A stretch of DNA of 6,798 bases from Aquificaceae bacterium. GTDB taxonomy: Bacteria; Aquificota; Aquificia; Aquificales; Aquificaceae. Shown one piece after another: positions 6,165 to 6,798 of this stretch. The notes under the pieces are model-generated. The model was not told where the DNA came from. It searched no databases and saw only the letters and a program-made list of their open reading frames with translations. The stretch is from contig WFPN01000278.1 of assembly GCA_015487535.1 (NCBI GenBank), forward strand, positions 1 through 6,798, written 5' to 3'. Position 1 is the first letter of the stretch; each line of letters begins with the position of its first letter. A program made the position numbers and the translations under genes.

Positions 6165-6719
6165 ATGAAGAAGCTCCTTCTCGGAACCCTTGGGCTTGCT
6201 GGAGTTGTTCTAGCTCATCCCGGACATCTACACACCGGGGGAGATGCCTTCTCTTCGGGATTTCTACATCCACTACTCGGCATAGACCATCTTGTGGTTG
6301 CGGTCGCGGTAGGCATGTGGGGGGCTTACGCCCTTGGAAGGAGGGCTTTTATACCTGTGCTCACCTTTCTCAGCTTCACCTTAATTGGTTCTTTCCTAGG
6401 TATATGGGGACTGGGCTCTCCCCTCGCAGAGCTCGGGGTAGCTCTGAGCGTTATAGCTATGGGATCGCTGTTACTGAAGGGAGAGGCTGCGCTGAACTGG
6501 GCTCTGCCGGTGGTGGCCTTCTCAGGGCTTGTTCACGGGAATCTCCACGGGATTGAGATGCCGGCTACTCTATCTCCCCTCTCGTATATGCTGGGTTTCA
6601 TCATCTCTACCTCGCTGCTCCACCTGTCGGGTATGGTGGCAGGTTCACTGATGAGGGATAATCTCGCTAAGCTGGTTGGGGCCCTGATGCTGGTTTTCGG
6701 TGTGCTCCTGGTATGGTAG
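6165..6719 (+). CDS. hupE: HupE/UreJ-family nickel transporter
   Basis: This is a predicted secondary nickel permease of the HupE/UreJ family, 184 residues, close to family length. An N-terminal signal peptide (MKKLLLGTLGLAGVVLA) appears to end at A17, leaving a mature N terminus HPGHLH with H18, H21 and H23, a plausible periplasmic nickel-capture site. The family motif HPLLGIDH at 35-42 lies at the start of the first mature helix, and a second motif GLVHGNLHGIE at 121-131 carries H124, H128 and E131. H153 lies in a later helix. About six membrane segments are visible. The start is supported by AAGGAGGT at 6151-6158, which overlaps the hyaC stop. Its place in the hydrogenase operon points to nickel supply rather than urease. 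The stop overlaps the start of the next gene. Confidence 0.93.
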   Translation: MKKLLLGTLGLAGVVLAHPGHLHTGGDAFSSGFLHPLLGIDHLVVAVAVGMWGAYALGRRAFIPVLTFLSFTLIGSFLGIWGLGSPLAELGVALSVIAMGSLLLKGEAALNWALPVVAFSGLVHGNLHGIEMPATLSPLSYMLGFIISTSLLHLSGMVAGSLMRDNLAKLVGALMLVFGVLLVW

Positions 6720-6798
6720 TGGTCCTGGGGATAGGAAACCTCCTCCTCTCGGACGAGGGCCTCGGGGTAAGAGCCCTCGAGGTTCTCTACAGAGACTA
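6713..6798 (+). CDS. hyaD: Hydrogenase maturation endopeptidase (HyaD/HupD type), N-terminal fragment
   Basis: Only the first 28 codons are in the window; the gene continues past the right edge. The visible part reads VVLGIGNLLLSDEGLGV, the conserved N-terminal signature of the [NiFe]-hydrogenase maturation protease family, with E15 at the position of the nickel-sensing glutamate. This enzyme removes the HyaB C-terminal tail after nickel insertion. The ATG at 6713 overlaps the last 7 bases of hupE with no strong ribosome binding site, which suggests translational coupling. A GTG at 6719 is a possible alternative start. Next to hyaABC its likely substrate is the HyaB precursor. The frame is open to the window end. 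Confidence 0.92.
   Translation, partial: MVVVLGIGNLLLSDEGLGVRALEVLYRD

Noticed and set aside
1..6798. CRISPR arrays, tRNA or rRNA genes, insertion sequences or phage genes
   Set aside because: I looked for regular repeats, cloverleaf-like segments and transposase motifs by eye and saw none; the window is a compact metabolic locus.

Overview
The window carries a membrane-bound, respiratory uptake [NiFe]-hydrogenase locus, with every gene on the + strand. In order: hypB (nickel-insertion GTPase), a TetR-family regulator, a PAS-GGDEF diguanylate cyclase, hyaA (small subunit with Tat signal), hyaB (large subunit), hyaC (membrane cytochrome b), hupE (HupE/UreJ-type nickel permease), and the first 28 codons of a hydrogenase maturation endopeptidase (hyaD/hupD type) that runs off the right edge. 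Coding density is very high. Almost every gene has a strong AGGAGG-like ribosome binding site, and no stretch over 300 bases lacks a gene.

The organism is probably a thermophilic, hydrogen-oxidising bacterium. The coding strand is purine-rich, Ile is often ATA, Arg is mostly AGG/AGA, and proteins are rich in Lys/Glu. Together with the gene content this suggests the Aquificota (Aquifex/Hydrogenobacter/Hydrogenivirga-like). That placement is inference from codon style and gene content; no marker gene is present.

Layout: 1-69 is a leader or the end of an upstream gene. 70-1421 is hypB followed at once by tetR. 1422-1524 is an AT-rich gap. 1525-2370 is the diguanylate cyclase. 2371-2464 is an AT-rich gap with two inverted repeats and a possible promoter. 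2465-6798 is a tight hyaABC-hupE-hyaD operon with gaps of 3-13 bases and one 7-base overlap.

Working together: HupE imports nickel and HypB delivers it to the large subunit. The protease cuts the HyaB C-terminal tail after nickel insertion. HyaA carries HyaB through the Tat pathway, and HyaC passes electrons from H2 into the quinone pool. HyaA has the two extra cysteines of the six-Cys proximal cluster, which predicts an oxygen-tolerant enzyme. The less expected part is the pair of regulators between hypB and the structural genes: a TetR-type repressor and a c-di-GMP synthase whose PAS domain has a three-cysteine motif. They may link redox or hydrogen status to expression or lifestyle, but nothing in the sequence proves that.
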